From Purshia tridentata (taxonomy: Eukaryota > Streptophyta > Magnoliopsida > Rosales > Rosaceae): DNA of 52,208 nucleotides. How positions within the stretch are numbered: position 1 is the stretch's first letter; each line of letters begins with the position of its first letter. This document shows positions 16,121-28,911 of this stretch, in pieces. The notes under the pieces were generated by a model, which saw only the letters and a list, made by a program, of their open reading frames with translations, ran no database searches and was not told the origin of the DNA. The stretch covers positions 1 to 52,208 of the forward strand of contig QANT01005390.1 of NCBI GenBank assembly GCA_003254885.1. The letters run 5' to 3'. Both the position numbers and the translations under genes were made by a program.

Positions 16121-16368
16121 AGCTGCCTATCATGTGCTTGCCGTACGAGCAATGATTGCGCGGCACGTAGGATCGCATCCGTTTAATCCCCACCGTTGAA
16201 AACGTTATGGGATTGTATCATGGATTGTAGGGGTGGGCACTTCATTCCGCTATACCGTTAAGCTGCCTATCATGTGCTTGCCGTACGAGCAATGAGTGCG
16301 CGGCTCGTAGGATCGCATCCGTTTAATCCCCACCGTTGAAAACGTTATGGGATTGTATCATGGATTGT
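16121..16368. repeat. 108-bp direct duplication with 140-bp period
   Basis: Copies 16121-16228 and 16261-16368 differ at two positions (gattgcgcggcacg/gagtgcgcggctcg). They are separated by a 32-bp spacer beginning 'aggggtgggca'. Together with the preceding t this gives 'taggggtgggca', like an hAT-type terminus. The duplication lies about 245-495 bp upstream of the UROS start codon. Confidence 0.85.
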
Positions 16369-17418
16369 CTCGGTTTCAATTGCGTTCACTAGTTTCGGTT
16401 TGGTCCCCATGTGTCCCGAATGCCCAACCCAACTCTGGGGTGCTGTGCGCCCCATGCTTCCAACACTTGACAGCTCACGTTGTGTATATTATATGCGTGT
16501 CTTGTGAGCCTACGCTTCACTACCACTCTTCGTACTCAGATTCATGGCTACTCGTACGTTATCGTTACAGAGAGCCGAAACAACGGACCCACACAGTTAT
16601 GATGATCAATGATCATCGTTGTCTTCATTACTAACACATGTCGCGCACGTTACCCTATTAACTCAATTCATTTTCTCACCTTATCTTCCATTTCAGTTTT
16701 TCTTTTCCAGGATTCAACTCAAAGACAAAGCCGAAACTTGTTTCGGCCGAACTAATGCTACCCAAAGATCTGAGAATTGGGCTTCACAATTGGGCCCCTA
16801 AAAACTTATCGTGTCTTGGCTGCAACAAAGTTCAGATTTCTCAAATAATAACATGGAATATGCAGCACCAAACCTTTAGGTTCATTCTGTAACCTTGCTT
16901 TTGGCGTACGCAGAAATTGCTAGCCAGCCAACCCCATCTCATATTCCAAGCAGTGTGAAATGTGAATTATGGACGAACCAGTTATCCGAAATTTGGAGCT
17001 TGGTTTTACAGTTTACACAACCCCTTTCTTTTTCTTTTTTCTATTTGACATTTTTCTAGGCATACTTTAGTGGCAATTCTAAGCACACACATCACAGGAT
17101 ATAATATAGAAGAAGTGCAACTTCTGCATAAGCCTCCTAAAAATTCAGGAACAAGTTTCCCCTTAAAATCGCGTTGGTGATTCTAAAAAAATGTTCAACC
17201 AAATCCTTACAAAACTACCTCAAGTTGTCAAAATTCAGTTCCACTCCCCAATTGGAGGGATTTTATAAGAATTCTAGAGCACCAAGCGAATTACAGAATA
17301 AGAGACTCTAGAGTACTACTACTCATAATGTCTTAATTACTAAAACTACGTACTTCAGCTCGCTCGGTTCACTCACTGTTGCAGGTAGCTGCCATACAAC
17401 AGGAGCAGCTAGCTTTCA

Positions 17419-20400
17419 TCAGCTTACTTGTTGTTGGTGGGTGCCATAAACGGGATAAGCTCCATATGCAGCTGCAGCATACATGCTTGGGTCATGATGT
17501 GGTGGCAGAGCATAACCATAACCATCATAAACAGGTCCTCCATAGTATGCCCCAGCCCATTGGTTGCCAAAATCCACTCTAAACTGCTAAAAATCAAAAT
17601 CAAATAAAATGAAGTGGTCAGAAAACAATATTGGATAATGTCTTCCAAAGTGAAACAGAGACCACTACAACGGCATGATTGATTAGAAAGATCTGTCCAT
17701 GCTAATGACTTGGCAGCAGTGGCACTATATGGCCTTCATCCTTGTGTTTCTTCAAACACAAGCAAACAAAACAAAGTTGGGTTTTTTGTGGGAGGGGGTT
17801 TTAATCGAGAGAGAGAGACAGAGAGAATGCCTGCTTATTTGCCGGATTGCGACCCCATGAAAGTCGGACGGTTTGATTGCCAATAATTTTGCCATTCAGT
17901 TTAGGCAATGCCTCCTCAGCATTATTTCTGTCACAAGAGATCATAAAGGATCACGTGGTAACTCGTTAAATAAATAAGTATGCCATCACTAATGTTGCAG
18001 AGCAAATAATGACCAAGAAGTTACCTATTGGCAAATTGTACAAACCCACATCCTTTTCCAACTGGTATTTTAACAGAGACTATTTCACCATACTGCGAGA
18101 AGGACTTCCTGAGCTCTTCATCAGTAACAGTAGCGTCTAGCCCTCCGACAAATATCTATAATTGACACACAAGTCAGCCGAGGAGAGATAAAAGAAAGTC
18201 ACAGTTGGTTTTAACCATATGAAGCTGAAAGACTCACTGTTGTGTTTGTAGAATCTCCATCAGATTGAAAGCCTTGGGTTTGTGTACCATTTAAAGCATA
18301 CCCCCCTGCAGAAACCAAACCAAATTAAAGCAAATAAATAAAGTAGATTACATTCAAGCCATGGTTATATAAAGATAGCCTCTTTCACAGTACAATCTAC
18401 TGTAACTATTTCAGAGATACCATTAATCAATGTGCATTACATGGGCAAACCTGCTCTTACTTACCAAAATGAACTCTAAGAAACTTTAGTGTGCAGTGAA
18501 TATTTCTAGCAATAGATTCAAAAAATTTCAGCAATTAAACAGCTTTCCAGCTTACTGCCATAACATAGGTGAAGCTAGAGCATTCAGATGCTCATACAAA
18601 GCCTTGATATACAAAAAGTTTGAAGTACGCACCAAAACTAGACTTCAAATGGATAAAGCATATAAAATACCTTGTGAAGAGTATTGTTGCTGATATCCAG
18701 ATGATTTCCTAGGAGTTGCAGCGCCAATGCGCATAGGCCTGCTTGAACAATAAATACCATTCATTTCAGTCATAGCCTGTGACCTTTCATTCTCATCTCC
18801 AAACCTCACAAAACCATAACCCTTTGAACGACCAGTATTGGCATCAAAGACAACTTTCGCAGCTTTAACAGATGGGTATCTACTAGAAAAAGTTTCATGT
18901 AATAAACTATCTGTAACATCTGCTGCTAAATCTCCTACAAAAATGGAAAGATCAGGAGCATTATCTGAACGCTTGTCACCCGTGCTAAATGTTGCCCAGT
19001 TCAGGCGGAAGGGCTGTTCCGTGTTCGGCATTAAAATGCCAGCATAGTTCTGTAGAACTTTCTCAGCTGTTGCATGTGAAAAAAATTCTACAAATCCATA
19101 GCCCTCTGATAAACCAGTCTGCTTATTGCGAATAACCTTGATGCAGGCAATCTACATGATACAAGAAAAATACATATGTTATTGTAAAAGGGCACCAAAA
19201 TGGATAAACAGACAGAAGCAACATGTGGTCATTTCTCCATGATATCAGTTTCAATGGCAACTACAAGAGGTACAGTTCAATCATTTTCGAAAAAATTTCA
19301 AGCCTTAAAGAGCTTCGCTCTTGAATTAATTAGAAGAGACTGATAAATCAAAATTATTCTACAACCTTCAGAAAAAAATCACATATTAAAAAAAATGAAA
19401 GAAACATAATACTCCCCATATAATCTTCTTTCTGTCAAAAATAGGCCTTATTGAAGGCCAATACATTATGATTATCTTATTTAATTTAAAAGTACAAAAG
19501 GGGGAGAAGAAATGAGCAGGACCGCCATCAATTTCTTGCCTGTTCTACTTTAATTAATTAGCCAAACAGATGCTCCAAACAACCACAAGTTCAATATGTA
19601 CATGCTTATAATATATTCTTCAGTTGCACTTAATTCACCAGTTGTACTTTTTGAATTAAGTAATACAACTTCCTTTACATTTTTAGTGAACAAATTAAAA
19701 AATGACCAAGTTTGATATTCTAGTAATTAAATTTCAGGCATTAGTAATCACTTCAGTTAGACACAAAAACATGCTCATATGGAATTTAAAAAAAATAAAT
19801 TCTCAATTTGAAAACATCTTGCCCCTGTCCACAATTTTTTTGTTTTTTTAACACAATATATGTCATTTTCCTTCACACCTAAATGAATTCCAGAGTATCA
19901 AGTACTTTTGAGTTCTGGATGACACAAATACCCAAATGATGAAGTGCCAAGAGTAGTGTTATTTGCACATTCCCACAAGGTACCAGAGTAAAAAAAATTT
20001 CCAATAGTATACAAGTAAAACCATGTCCCCTTCTCTTCACAGCAACTTATTTTCAGTTACAACTTCCAAGTACTAACCTCACGATAAATATCCTCTTCAG
20101 TCCTTTACCAATTGTGGCAGTTTCACTCACAAAGGCTACACCTTTAACATTTTGTCATGTATATCAAATGTAGTTCACATAAATATCATATCCCAAGCCA
20201 TAAAACTCAACATATATGGATTAATACATAACTTATTCGAACAAATAAAACACACACATTACAATAAATAAAAAAACCCCTGAAGACAATAAATTCCAAT
20301 CCAAAAACAACACCTTTCACTGAGCAGAAACTTCCAAGCTTCCAACTTTTAATCCAAATGACAAATTTTTTAATTATTTTTTATATAAAGGTTTCATCTT

Positions 20401-20884
20401 TGATATAATTTTTCATATCCGCAGCTAATAGACACATCATTAAAATCATGCACAAATATGTCTGCGTGTCCAAATATAGATATATATGAATATAATATGC
20501 GTATAGAGAAAGAGATTAATGGACCTCGCCAGTGGAAGCAAAGCAGCTATGGAGGTAATTCTCGTCCATCCAATGGTGTAAATCTCCGACCCAGATGGTC
20601 TTATTCTCGCCGCTAGATCCCAACTGCTGTTGCTGAAGGTGTTGTGCGTGCTGCTGCACCTGCTGATACTGGTGGTACGCCATGTAGTGCTGAGGTGGCG
20701 GCGGCGGGGTCGCGTAATGCTGCGGTGGCATCATCTGGTGCTGCATTACCATCGCTGCCGCCGGGTACTGCATCGCCATCCACTGCTGCTGCTGCACGGC
20801 GGCCGGCTGCTGCGGCGGTTGTGCCTGCCGTTGATTGTTCTGCTCTTGCTGTTGCAACGAGGAATCGGAGCCGTTCGATTGCAT
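17419..20884 (-). CDS. polyadenylate-binding protein RBP45/RBP47-like, three RRM domains, 6 exons
   Basis: Exons in coding order are 20525-20884, 18671-19151, 18238-18305, 18025-18155, 17831-17927 and 17419-17583, encoding 433 aa. Residues 1-93 are Gln-, Pro- and Met-rich low complexity. RRM1 (about 95-172) has RNP2 IWVGDL and RNP1 GYGFVEF. RRM2 (about 188-266) has IFVGDL and GYGFVRF. RRM3 (about 304-375) has IFVGGL and GCGFVQF. This layout and length are those of the plant RBP45/RBP47 family, nuclear oligouridylate/poly(A)-binding proteins related to TIA-1, which also enter stress granules. RRM1 is split by a 1.37-kb intron. The Tyr- and Ala-rich tail ends near VYGTHQQQ. The intron between the last two exons needs a GC donor (see findings). 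The ATG at 20884 precedes the Gln-rich start, and the upstream leader is GA/CT-rich. Confidence 0.93.
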
Positions 20885-21719
20885 CTTTCTTTCTCCCTCT
20901 AGCTCCCTCCCTCCTTCCCTCCCAAGCTGTATAAAACGACGCGACAGCTTCCAACTTAAGAAAGTGGGATTCGGTGAATCTGCGTTCTGTTCTTCGGTTG
21001 TAGAGAGAGAAGGAGAGAGTTTCCGAATCTGAGTTTCTAGAGAGAGATAGAGAAAGTAAAAGAGAGACGGGGGGCTTGGGCTGCGGGGAAGAGAGGAAGG
21101 ATTTTATTTCGAGGATGACGGATTCATGGGTTCGCTTCGTAAAACACGGTTGTTATTTCAGCCGTCGGATTATACGGTGTGGTCTGATCTCCACCGTTGG
21201 ATCTAACACACAGTGATTAGAGATATACATTGAGAGACTGTTGTGGTTTTGCACTCTCTTGATGATCCGCCGCCAGCTGCCTTGCGTTTGGTTTTGTTGC
21301 CCTCGTATAAACTTTTTTATTTTTATTTTTTTATGCGTTCGGTTAGATTCTCTTTCATCTTTACCTTAAAAGTTGAATTCACCACGTGACGTAATCATCT
21401 CCTTTTCAATTTCAGTGAGAATTTATTGCGGTGAAAAAACTCGTGGTTGTAATGTGACTTGTACCAAAATGGATACGTACGGGTCATGGAAACAACAGGG
21501 AGATCTTTGTTGCAAACACAAGTTTCACTCCTTTTGTGTAAAAGCTTTCCAGATGGAATCATGGAACACATCAACACAAATTTACTTTTGTACTGTTCTG
21601 TTCACTTTTGCCCTCATTATAATATGTAGCAAAAACAGGAAATTCAATAAAAAACAATATATATACCGTAAATTGTAATTCATAAAAATGCCCTTAAAAA
21701 AAAAAATTTGTATATAACT

Positions 21720-21850
21720 ATTACACCACATGACATGGTAATACAGTGTTTACTAATATACACTTTAGATAAAAAAATTCACCTAATTAAGTTAAAATGT
21801 TAAAATTAGGTGAATTCGGTATATATATTACACCACATTATCACCTGATA
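21720..21850. repeat. hairpin/MITE-like element between direct repeats
   Basis: Perfect 12-bp inverted arms, 21777-21788 (attcacctaatt) and 21804-21815 (aattaggtgaat), flank a 15-base AT loop. The direct repeat 'ttacaccacat' lies outside both arms, near 21721 and again near 21839. The structure resembles a small Stowaway- or Tourist-like remnant, but I cannot define its ends. Confidence 0.4.
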
Positions 21851-22762
21851 GTTGGTATATATATTTGAAATATTTTTTAGTTCATGACCAATTTGAAATA
21901 CCCCCAATAATTAGTGGATGCATTTTTAATTGAGCCATATATAAAATTAGGGTGAATGTGGTTCCAAATTTTTATACTTTTGTGTTTTGTATTGTTTTAT
22001 ACATTTTTACATGTAGATGTAACAAAAAAACCATAAGACATTTGTATTAAATATTATTTTTTAAAAATTTTAGAGAGTTAATAATGTTCAACCATTTCAT
22101 TAAAAAAAAGGTGTCGAGTGTTCAACTCATTAAAATGGGTTGGTTTCGAATTAGCTAAGCGCTCAGTACATTTATTTTTATGAAATTGTTTAACATTATC
22201 AACTCTAAATCGTATAAAAAAGATAACATAAATGAGCGCTCTAGAGCTAAAAAAATCTTATAGAATATAAATGAGCGCTCCAGAACCAAATGGTTATTAG
22301 ATAAGTTCATCCCATAATGTAATTCTCATAATCCGAATTATCCATTTCTAGGCCTCATTTCAAAGATCATATACGTAAAACATTAATAAAATCAAAATTC
22401 ATTTAATTATCTAATATGATCAAATGGACGAACAATATTTTTTATAAAAACATTAAAGTGGTTATATTTATATATAATTTAAATGATAAAACTTTTCCTA
22501 AATATGAATGATATATTGTTTTATCATTGTCACAAAAACGATGATGAAACATTGATTAGAATGCAATAAAGGTAATTTTTTATTTGTATATAAGAAATAT
22601 TCAACCACTCATAATTATTTCCGGTCGAAATAATACAATATTGAAAATATGTAATAAATATTCTATCTGTCTTTTAAGATTGGCAAATCGTATGAGCTAA
22701 TTAAACAATTTGATGAATCTTTTTTTTTAAATATTGTTTATCTTACGCTTCCTAAACCTATA

Positions 22763-22966
22763 CCTACCAAGAGCTAATGGTTTTTTCATTTATTAACTTT
22801 ATTTTATATTTTGGCCAAACATATTAACTTTAAATTTTTAATTAGAAAAGAAGAGGAGAGAAAACCTACCAAGGCGAGCTAATGGTTTTTTCATTTATCA
22901 ACTTTATTTTATATTTTGGCCAAACATATTAGCTTTAAATTTTTAATTAGAAAAGAAGAGGAGAGA
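22763..22966. repeat. tandem duplication, about 105-bp period
   Basis: Copies at about 22763-22861 and 22865-22966 both run from 'cctaccaag(gc)gagctaatgg' to 'aagaagaggagaga' with only a few differences. The repeat is intergenic and non-coding. Confidence 0.85.
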
Positions 22967-23623
22967 AGATCGTATACCAATTCAAGTGACTTTCGACATA
23001 AGGGCCCATAAGGAATAAGCTACTACTTCCTGGGATTGCTTAAAACATTTATCCTACAAAATAAGGGAAGCGTCCAAAACATGATCTCAAACTAAACTAC
23101 TATAAAGGATACGTTGAGCCCAACAAGAGATCAACGAAAACGATAATAAATTTGATGTAATAACGCAATTATGACGTACTCTTTCATATCATGTACGTAA
23201 AGTGTTATTTAGAGAGAAAAAAAATAGTAGTTTTATGTAAACTACTTAAATCATATATAGGTTATAATTTGAATGAAAACTATATATAATGTGAAAATTA
23301 AAGCAAATCCAACTTTATTAATTGATATTTGATACAATGGGAGATAGCATTCTATAACATAAAGGAGAAACAATTACATATATATAACCAAGCTGATCGA
23401 TATATAAGAATAAGCAGGATCCTATTCTACATATCATAATTAAAAAGCTGAATCAAATATTTTACCATCCAAATTATTCATATATAATTATAGGGTACGT
23501 ACTAGCTTGCTAGCTTATTATTCTTGATATAAATATATTACAGTACGTAGTTCATGGTAATGATCAGAAACTTATAGATAAGTTTACTGGTTTAGCTCTA
23601 GTGTTTCGGGTCCAGTAATAGAA

Positions 23624-23929
23624 TTAATGACCCGCACCATGACCCGCACCGGGACTGTGGCCTGGGTCAGTGGGTCGGAAATTATCACCTGCAACACTGT
23701 CAACGCTAGGAGGACTGGTACTGTCATAGCTCAGTGAGGGTGGCAGTGGCACCTTGTCTGCTTCATTTTCTAATAGGTTGCGGTGCGGGTTGAGATCCAT
23801 TTCTGAGCTGCTAACCCTGTTATCGTTTATTTGATCTGTTTTCAACAATCTTTCTTCAGTTGAAATGAGTCCATAGGAGAAAATCAATACAAAAAGAAAA
23901 ACACTAATGGAGCACATAAGCTTGGCCAT
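23624..23929 (-). CDS. CEP (C-terminally encoded peptide) precursor
   Basis: A single-exon frame of 101 aa starts with a signal peptide (hydrophobic SISVFLFVLIFSYGL, residues 7-21). A variable, charged middle follows, and the protein ends in a conserved CEP domain. Residues 82-97 read DNFRPTDPGHSPGAGH, against the known CEP1 form DFRPTNPGNSPGVGH; the FRPT-PG-SPG-GH core is complete. CEPs are cut out, proline-hydroxylated and secreted. They act through CEPR receptor kinases in nitrogen-demand signalling and root or lateral organ growth. Four residues (GAGH) follow the usual C-terminal His and repeat it. There is one CEP domain rather than several. The ATG at 23929 directly precedes the signal peptide and a good TATA box lies upstream. 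The family call is firm; the exact paralogue is unknown. Confidence 0.9.
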   Translation of the reverse strand: MAKLMCSISVFLFVLIFSYGLISTEERLLKTDQINDNRVSSSEMDLNPHRNLLENEADKVPLPPSLSYDSTSPPSVDSVAGDNFRPTDPGHSPGAGHGAGH

Positions 23930-24094
23930 GAGGAAGTTTAGAAATTAAGCTGTAGAGAATTGAAGCTATGATATATATATATATGTTGAGCTTAGACTTA
24001 GATCAGATCGAGGTATGAGAAATAAAGACAAGTAGCTAGCTAGGAAGTAATGAGAGGATTTGTTTGTGTGCCTCCAAGTGAATGTAATGTAAGG

Positions 24095-24102
24095 TTTATA
24101 TA
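24095..24102 (-). promoter_or_regulatory. TATA box of the CEP gene
   Basis: TATATAAA on the minus strand lies 166-173 bp upstream of the CEP start codon, which implies a 5' leader of roughly 135 nt. Spacing and sequence are canonical for a plant TATA box. Confidence 0.6.
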
Positions 24103-27100
24103 GAGGTTCATTAGTTTGCGTAATGAGGCGAAATTCTTGAAAGGAGAGTTGAATTAATTAAGTGGTAATTTAAACGGTTAAATGATTATGTTCCCCAAGA
24201 TTCCCTTTGGAGAATATTCATCCACTACTTCATTTGCATGTCCCATGCAATAACCATGTTACCATATATGATGTATATATGCTAATTAATAACGTTTTAA
24301 TTGGCGGATCCAACGTGTATATATATATAATATCTAGTCTAGGAATTAAAACGTTAATTAATGCTTAATTCAAGTAATTTAGTGAGAATTTAAATGGTGC
24401 AAAACATCCAGAGACCCACTAGCTTGCCGATCGAGGCCTGATGAGACGTTTCTGGTATGAATCCAACATGTATTTGACTAATTATTTGGCTCTTGAATTT
24501 TAATTTGCTGCTGGTTATTAAAGCTGTGTGCGCACGAGTAGTGTGTAAGAATATTAATTAATTCAAACTATCTCACATGGCGGACATGGCTACATGCATG
24601 ATCAAGTAGATGTAATCTTCATTGAAGCAAAAAGAGATCGATCTAGCTCTAAATTATATACATAGGCAACAATGATCGACCTTGTAGCTAGGGAGCTCCT
24701 TCTTCTTTACCTTTTATTCTTTCTCAGAATTAATTAGCTTCCCCTCCTATTTTTATTATCTATATATATACTGGAAATTTTGCAGTATTCTTAGGGCTAG
24801 CTATATTACTATTACTAATGTGATAAAAATTCTTAATTAATTCTTAAGTACTATATTATAATTAATCTGTTATTATATATCGAATTAAAAACAAAGTAGT
24901 TTTGCAGGCAAATTAATATATTGTGTGGAAATTAAAGGGTACTGTACGCGCGTGTGTTGGTGTTGGTTATCATGATAAGAATCAAATTGAATCTAGCTAG
25001 CTATATAGCTAGGATTTTGTGGGGTATCTTGCTAGCTCGATGCTAGCTTTTGACTAAAACTTCTTTTTCCATGACTCCAATTCTAACTGTACGTACGTAA
25101 TGCCATTTCAGTCGAGCACTTGCTTAATTGAGTTGGCCATGATATATATATATAATTCTCTCTCGCCAACTCCAAGCCCCCCATTCCCTATATATAATCT
25201 GCATATGAGATCACACCATGATAATATTGACTCAAGTTGATCTCGCTAATCAATCATTAATAATATATAGGATTAATGATTGATTAACGAAAATAAACAA
25301 CCCCACGCATAATAATTAACATATATATGCTATAATGAGTCATTAAGAATGGAAAATTAATCTACGAGCTAGGGTGGGAAACAGCTCGATGATGAACAAA
25401 GTGATAGAGGCCGGCCACTATAAATAAAATATATGAATTAACAAATGCCAAAACGTACAAGTGTAAAACGTTATTCCGATAAATAATTATCGTTTTCCTC
25501 ATATAAAATGGTGATCAATGAAGATTTTATTGTGGGCAAATCAAGATTGGGTGAGTACCGTAATCAAAGATTGATCATGAGGGCATTACTAAGAGTGCAA
25601 GACTGCAAGTGATCGATCTTTGACCAAGTGCGCACTACCATATTTCAAATCTAGTCTTGCTAGGAAAGGAAAGGTGCACATGCTTCCAAACCCCACAAAG
25701 ATCCACGTACGGCTTCCCCTTATATATAGTGCATCCAGAGAATTGGGAAACTAGTATTCAAATGAAATGTCTAATCATGCGTCCCTTCTACTTTCAATTC
25801 AAATAAAATTAGAAAATTTATCGTATGACATACAAACAGATTTAATAAATTGTAAATATGTTTGCATGGGATATGTGCACATCGAAGCCGTTTAAGTGCA
25901 AACGTGTATATGTTCGCACTTAATACTGAGCGTTTGATAACGCCATCAAGAGTTGGGCGTAATTTTGTTTAAAATAGGCCATTATCTCTGCTTTCTTCCC
26001 TCCCTTTTTTACTCCATTGCCTGATAAGTTCACCTTATACAATCTTAGACTAGTGTAGCATATAGTCTTTGTGAAGGCTTTAATTCATTATATTAGAGTT
26101 TAATTTTGAAATTTTAACCCTAATATAAAAACTGACAAATTAAGTCCAAGCGCTCAAAGTAAAAAAGTTTACACCAACGAGTATTCGATGATCAATATTG
26201 TACCCACTACCCATATAATAATATAATTTTCAATTTAAGTGATTCCATATTAACCTCTCCCACAGGGTCTCTCTAAGTATTCTGAGAGAGTGAGATGATG
26301 ATCATGAGACTAGCTAGCCGAAAGGTTGTTGAAAATATTGAAGGCCGGGAATGGTGCCAAAATATCTGGTTGGTTCCTATGGTGAGGGAAGTCCCACCAT
26401 TCAATGCGGTTGGACCCTTAAAAAATGGAGTGCGCAGTGAGATCGATTTATTACTTGTTCAATATGTGCGATGGGGAATTCACTAATTCATATCTGCAAA
26501 CTATACACCGCCCTTCACCTTCAATTTTTTAACTGGTCAACAAAAAATAACAACTTTTTCGTTGAAACTTGAAACTTGGAAGAGAAGGCACTACAGGAGA
26601 GCTGTCAAATCTTAGCCGTTGAAAACATGTATATACAATCAGTTAACGAATCTTTTGAATGAAAGCTCTTATTGAGCAGCAAATAGAAAAAAAATGACTA
26701 TTCCATTTTCTTTGACGCCTATTCATAGAATCTTCTTTTTCTTGGTAGAATATTTTTAGGGTCGATCACTACCATCAAATTTTACTCAAAAAATAATTTG
26801 CTTTACTAAAATACTAAAATGTTTACTAATACCATTTAGTGAATATATTTGATTAAAAAAATAGAGACTCTAATATAATTATAAAGATTGGCAGAGCTAA
26901 TATGGAGCAAAATTTTGGGATGAAAATGAAACCATTAAAAATTTAAAACCCCATTTATCTATCAAGCATGTATATGATCTTTTACCTTTGTAATTTTAAT
27001 GAGCAAATTTTTAAAAAGAATAACTGAAAACCTTTTTTTTTTTTTTTTGCTAAGAAAATGAAAATTCCAAAACAAAGCCCGGACTACAAAAAGATCATGT

Positions 27101-27790
27101 ATCATGGCCTTACGGATGTGGCCATACAAACTTAGAGCTTTCTATTTTGGAGAATGCTATCCACCTTCTCAATCAACTTTGTCATTTATTGTTTTCATTT
27201 CATAATGTAAATTTATGATAGAAATTGTTTATTTTTTATATCTAATTCTGAAGATTATCAATGCCAAAAAATTAACCAAATTGAAACTCGTATGGTTATG
27301 TACTTGTGACCAAATAAAAAGACGATTTTAGTAACAACTGAATTAACCATTAATTTATTTGTAACTATTACATGATTAACCGTTAATTTGTTTGATTAAA
27401 CTTATGAGCTAGAATGGGCTGCTACGTCCTTTGGATCAAGATAACAGGGGCCCGAGTTGGGCTTGTAAGCACCAAAACCTAAACTAGGGCTGGGTTTGTG
27501 CAAAAGTCCTTAAAACACAGAGGCCCAATCCACTTAGACTCAAGAGTCCGTAACGACTAACCAACCAAATAAAGACGGATTTGAAAAGCACAAAGAACAA
27601 TGCGGAAATCCTAAAACGGAAGCAACCTTAGCCCAATGTCAACGTTTTCGTTTGCGTAATTCTCACACACCAATCCTAAAATGGTAATTAGAAGCGTAGT
27701 TAAATTATGGGCTGGTGTTGGCGCAAATCGAATATGCCGTTGCTATAATGCTATGTTCCTCGCAGACATTCTTAATTAGACAAATAGATG
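24103..27790. other. long AT-rich intergenic region
   Basis: About 3.7 kb separates the divergent CEP and phosphoesterase genes. Short TA repeats, AGCTAGCT tracts and A/T runs (for example T15 near 27035) are common. The longest open frame (26295-26486) has no family resemblance. I see no gene. Confidence 0.55.
27415..27527 (+). promoter_or_regulatory. site II-like (TGGGCY) elements upstream of the phosphoesterase gene
   Basis: TGGGCT occurs at 27415-27420 and 27458-27463, and TGGGCC in reverse orientation at 27522-27527. Site II elements bind TCP factors and are common in promoters of housekeeping and growth genes. They lie a few hundred bases upstream of the likely 5' leader (about 27800-27990). 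The leader appears to contain an intron ending in CAG before about 28828. Confidence 0.4.
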
Positions 27791-28911
27791 CTAAGTCGGT
27801 CCGACATTCAGAGAAAAAAGAGAGAGAGAGACCCAACAGCCACTTAACCTTTTTGTTATATTCCACATGCAGAGGGGCTTTCCTTTAATTTCATTTTCTT
27901 CTCGCTCTCTTTGCCCCCATGCTTTTGATCTCAGAGTTTCCGAAGCATTCTTCGTGATTTGCCGTTCGATCAATTGCTCTTTGATTTAGGCTTCTAAAGG
28001 TTATTTCTGGGTCTTCATTGAATGATTGATTGATTGATTATTTGTTGTTATTGCTTATGCTTTGTGGCGGTTATGCTGTGCTTTGACCGCTTTTGTTTTT
28101 GTTTTCGTCTTCCTTTTTGGAATTCTATAATCAATCCCCAGTGCTTAGAAATGGAGCCGCCCTTTTTTTTGTTGGCGCTTAATTCAACTTTTTACAATCG
28201 TGTGTGGCTAAGTTGAAGTTGGTTTTCTTTTTTTAATACAATGTTTACGCTTTGGTGTCTGTTTCTTAGTTTTCTCAATGACTCTTTTTTCTGTGGACCT
28301 TGGTTAGAGCTGTTTGTCATTTTCAATAGTAGTTTGTTGTCAGTTTTAATGAGTTGGGTTACTTCTCAGTTCTCACACAAGCAGGGGTGGTTGTTTTTAA
28401 CTGCAATGTGGTTTTATTTATGGCTGTCTGCTCATTAGTTTGATTTTGAGCTGAAATTTGTTGCTTGGGTTGTTATAATTTATGAACAAGTGTTGTATCA
28501 CTCAAAACTGGATTTTCTTTCCTATTCCAATTCGTAGGGTGATGCAAATAGGGTAATATTTGTCTCATAGATGTTAACTCGCAATGCTGAAGATATGATA
28601 AGCTCAGAACTAGTTCTTTTAATAGAATCTGCCTGAGCGGAGAGGCCCAGAAATTTGACTAGCAAAAAATGATGATAAATTGTTTTGGCCAAATCACTTC
28701 CCATATAAATTAATTTCACATGTTTCTTATCTGAGTTTTCTTTTGTACTACCCAAGCAATATGCAACATCAGTATATTATTTATTTTGTTCCTCTTTTGA
28801 CTTTTTTATCATGTCTTTGTGCTCAGGATATTGGAGTTGATCTCTGTGGTGATTCTGGCACACCCATAGTGTGGTTTATTTGTTACAACTTGAAGAGTGC
28901 AAGTTCATTTG

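Larger units (their letters stand above)
15876..17418. other. UROS promoter region and RBP47 3' flank
   Basis: The two flanking genes run on the same strand. The right part probably holds the RBP47 3' UTR. The left part is the UROS promoter, with two G-boxes and a 108-bp duplication (listed separately). I see no further gene. Confidence 0.5.
20885..23623. other. RBP47 5' leader and intergenic region
   Basis: About 20885-21110 on the minus strand is a CT-rich 5' leader and core promoter of the RBP47 gene. From 21110 on the DNA is AT-rich, with a hairpin element (21720-21850) and a tandem duplication (22763-22966). I see no gene. The CEP gene's 3' UTR probably occupies the last 200-300 bp. Confidence 0.5.

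Noticed and set aside
20613..20954. Long overlapping open frames on both strands over the RBP47 first exon
   Set aside because: They are shadows of the GC-rich, Gln/Pro-coding exon. Only the frame starting at 20884 continues into three RRM domains.
26295..26486. 63-codon open frame in the large intergenic region
   Set aside because: It has no motif, no TATA box at a proper distance and no splice partners. An open frame of this length is expected by chance.
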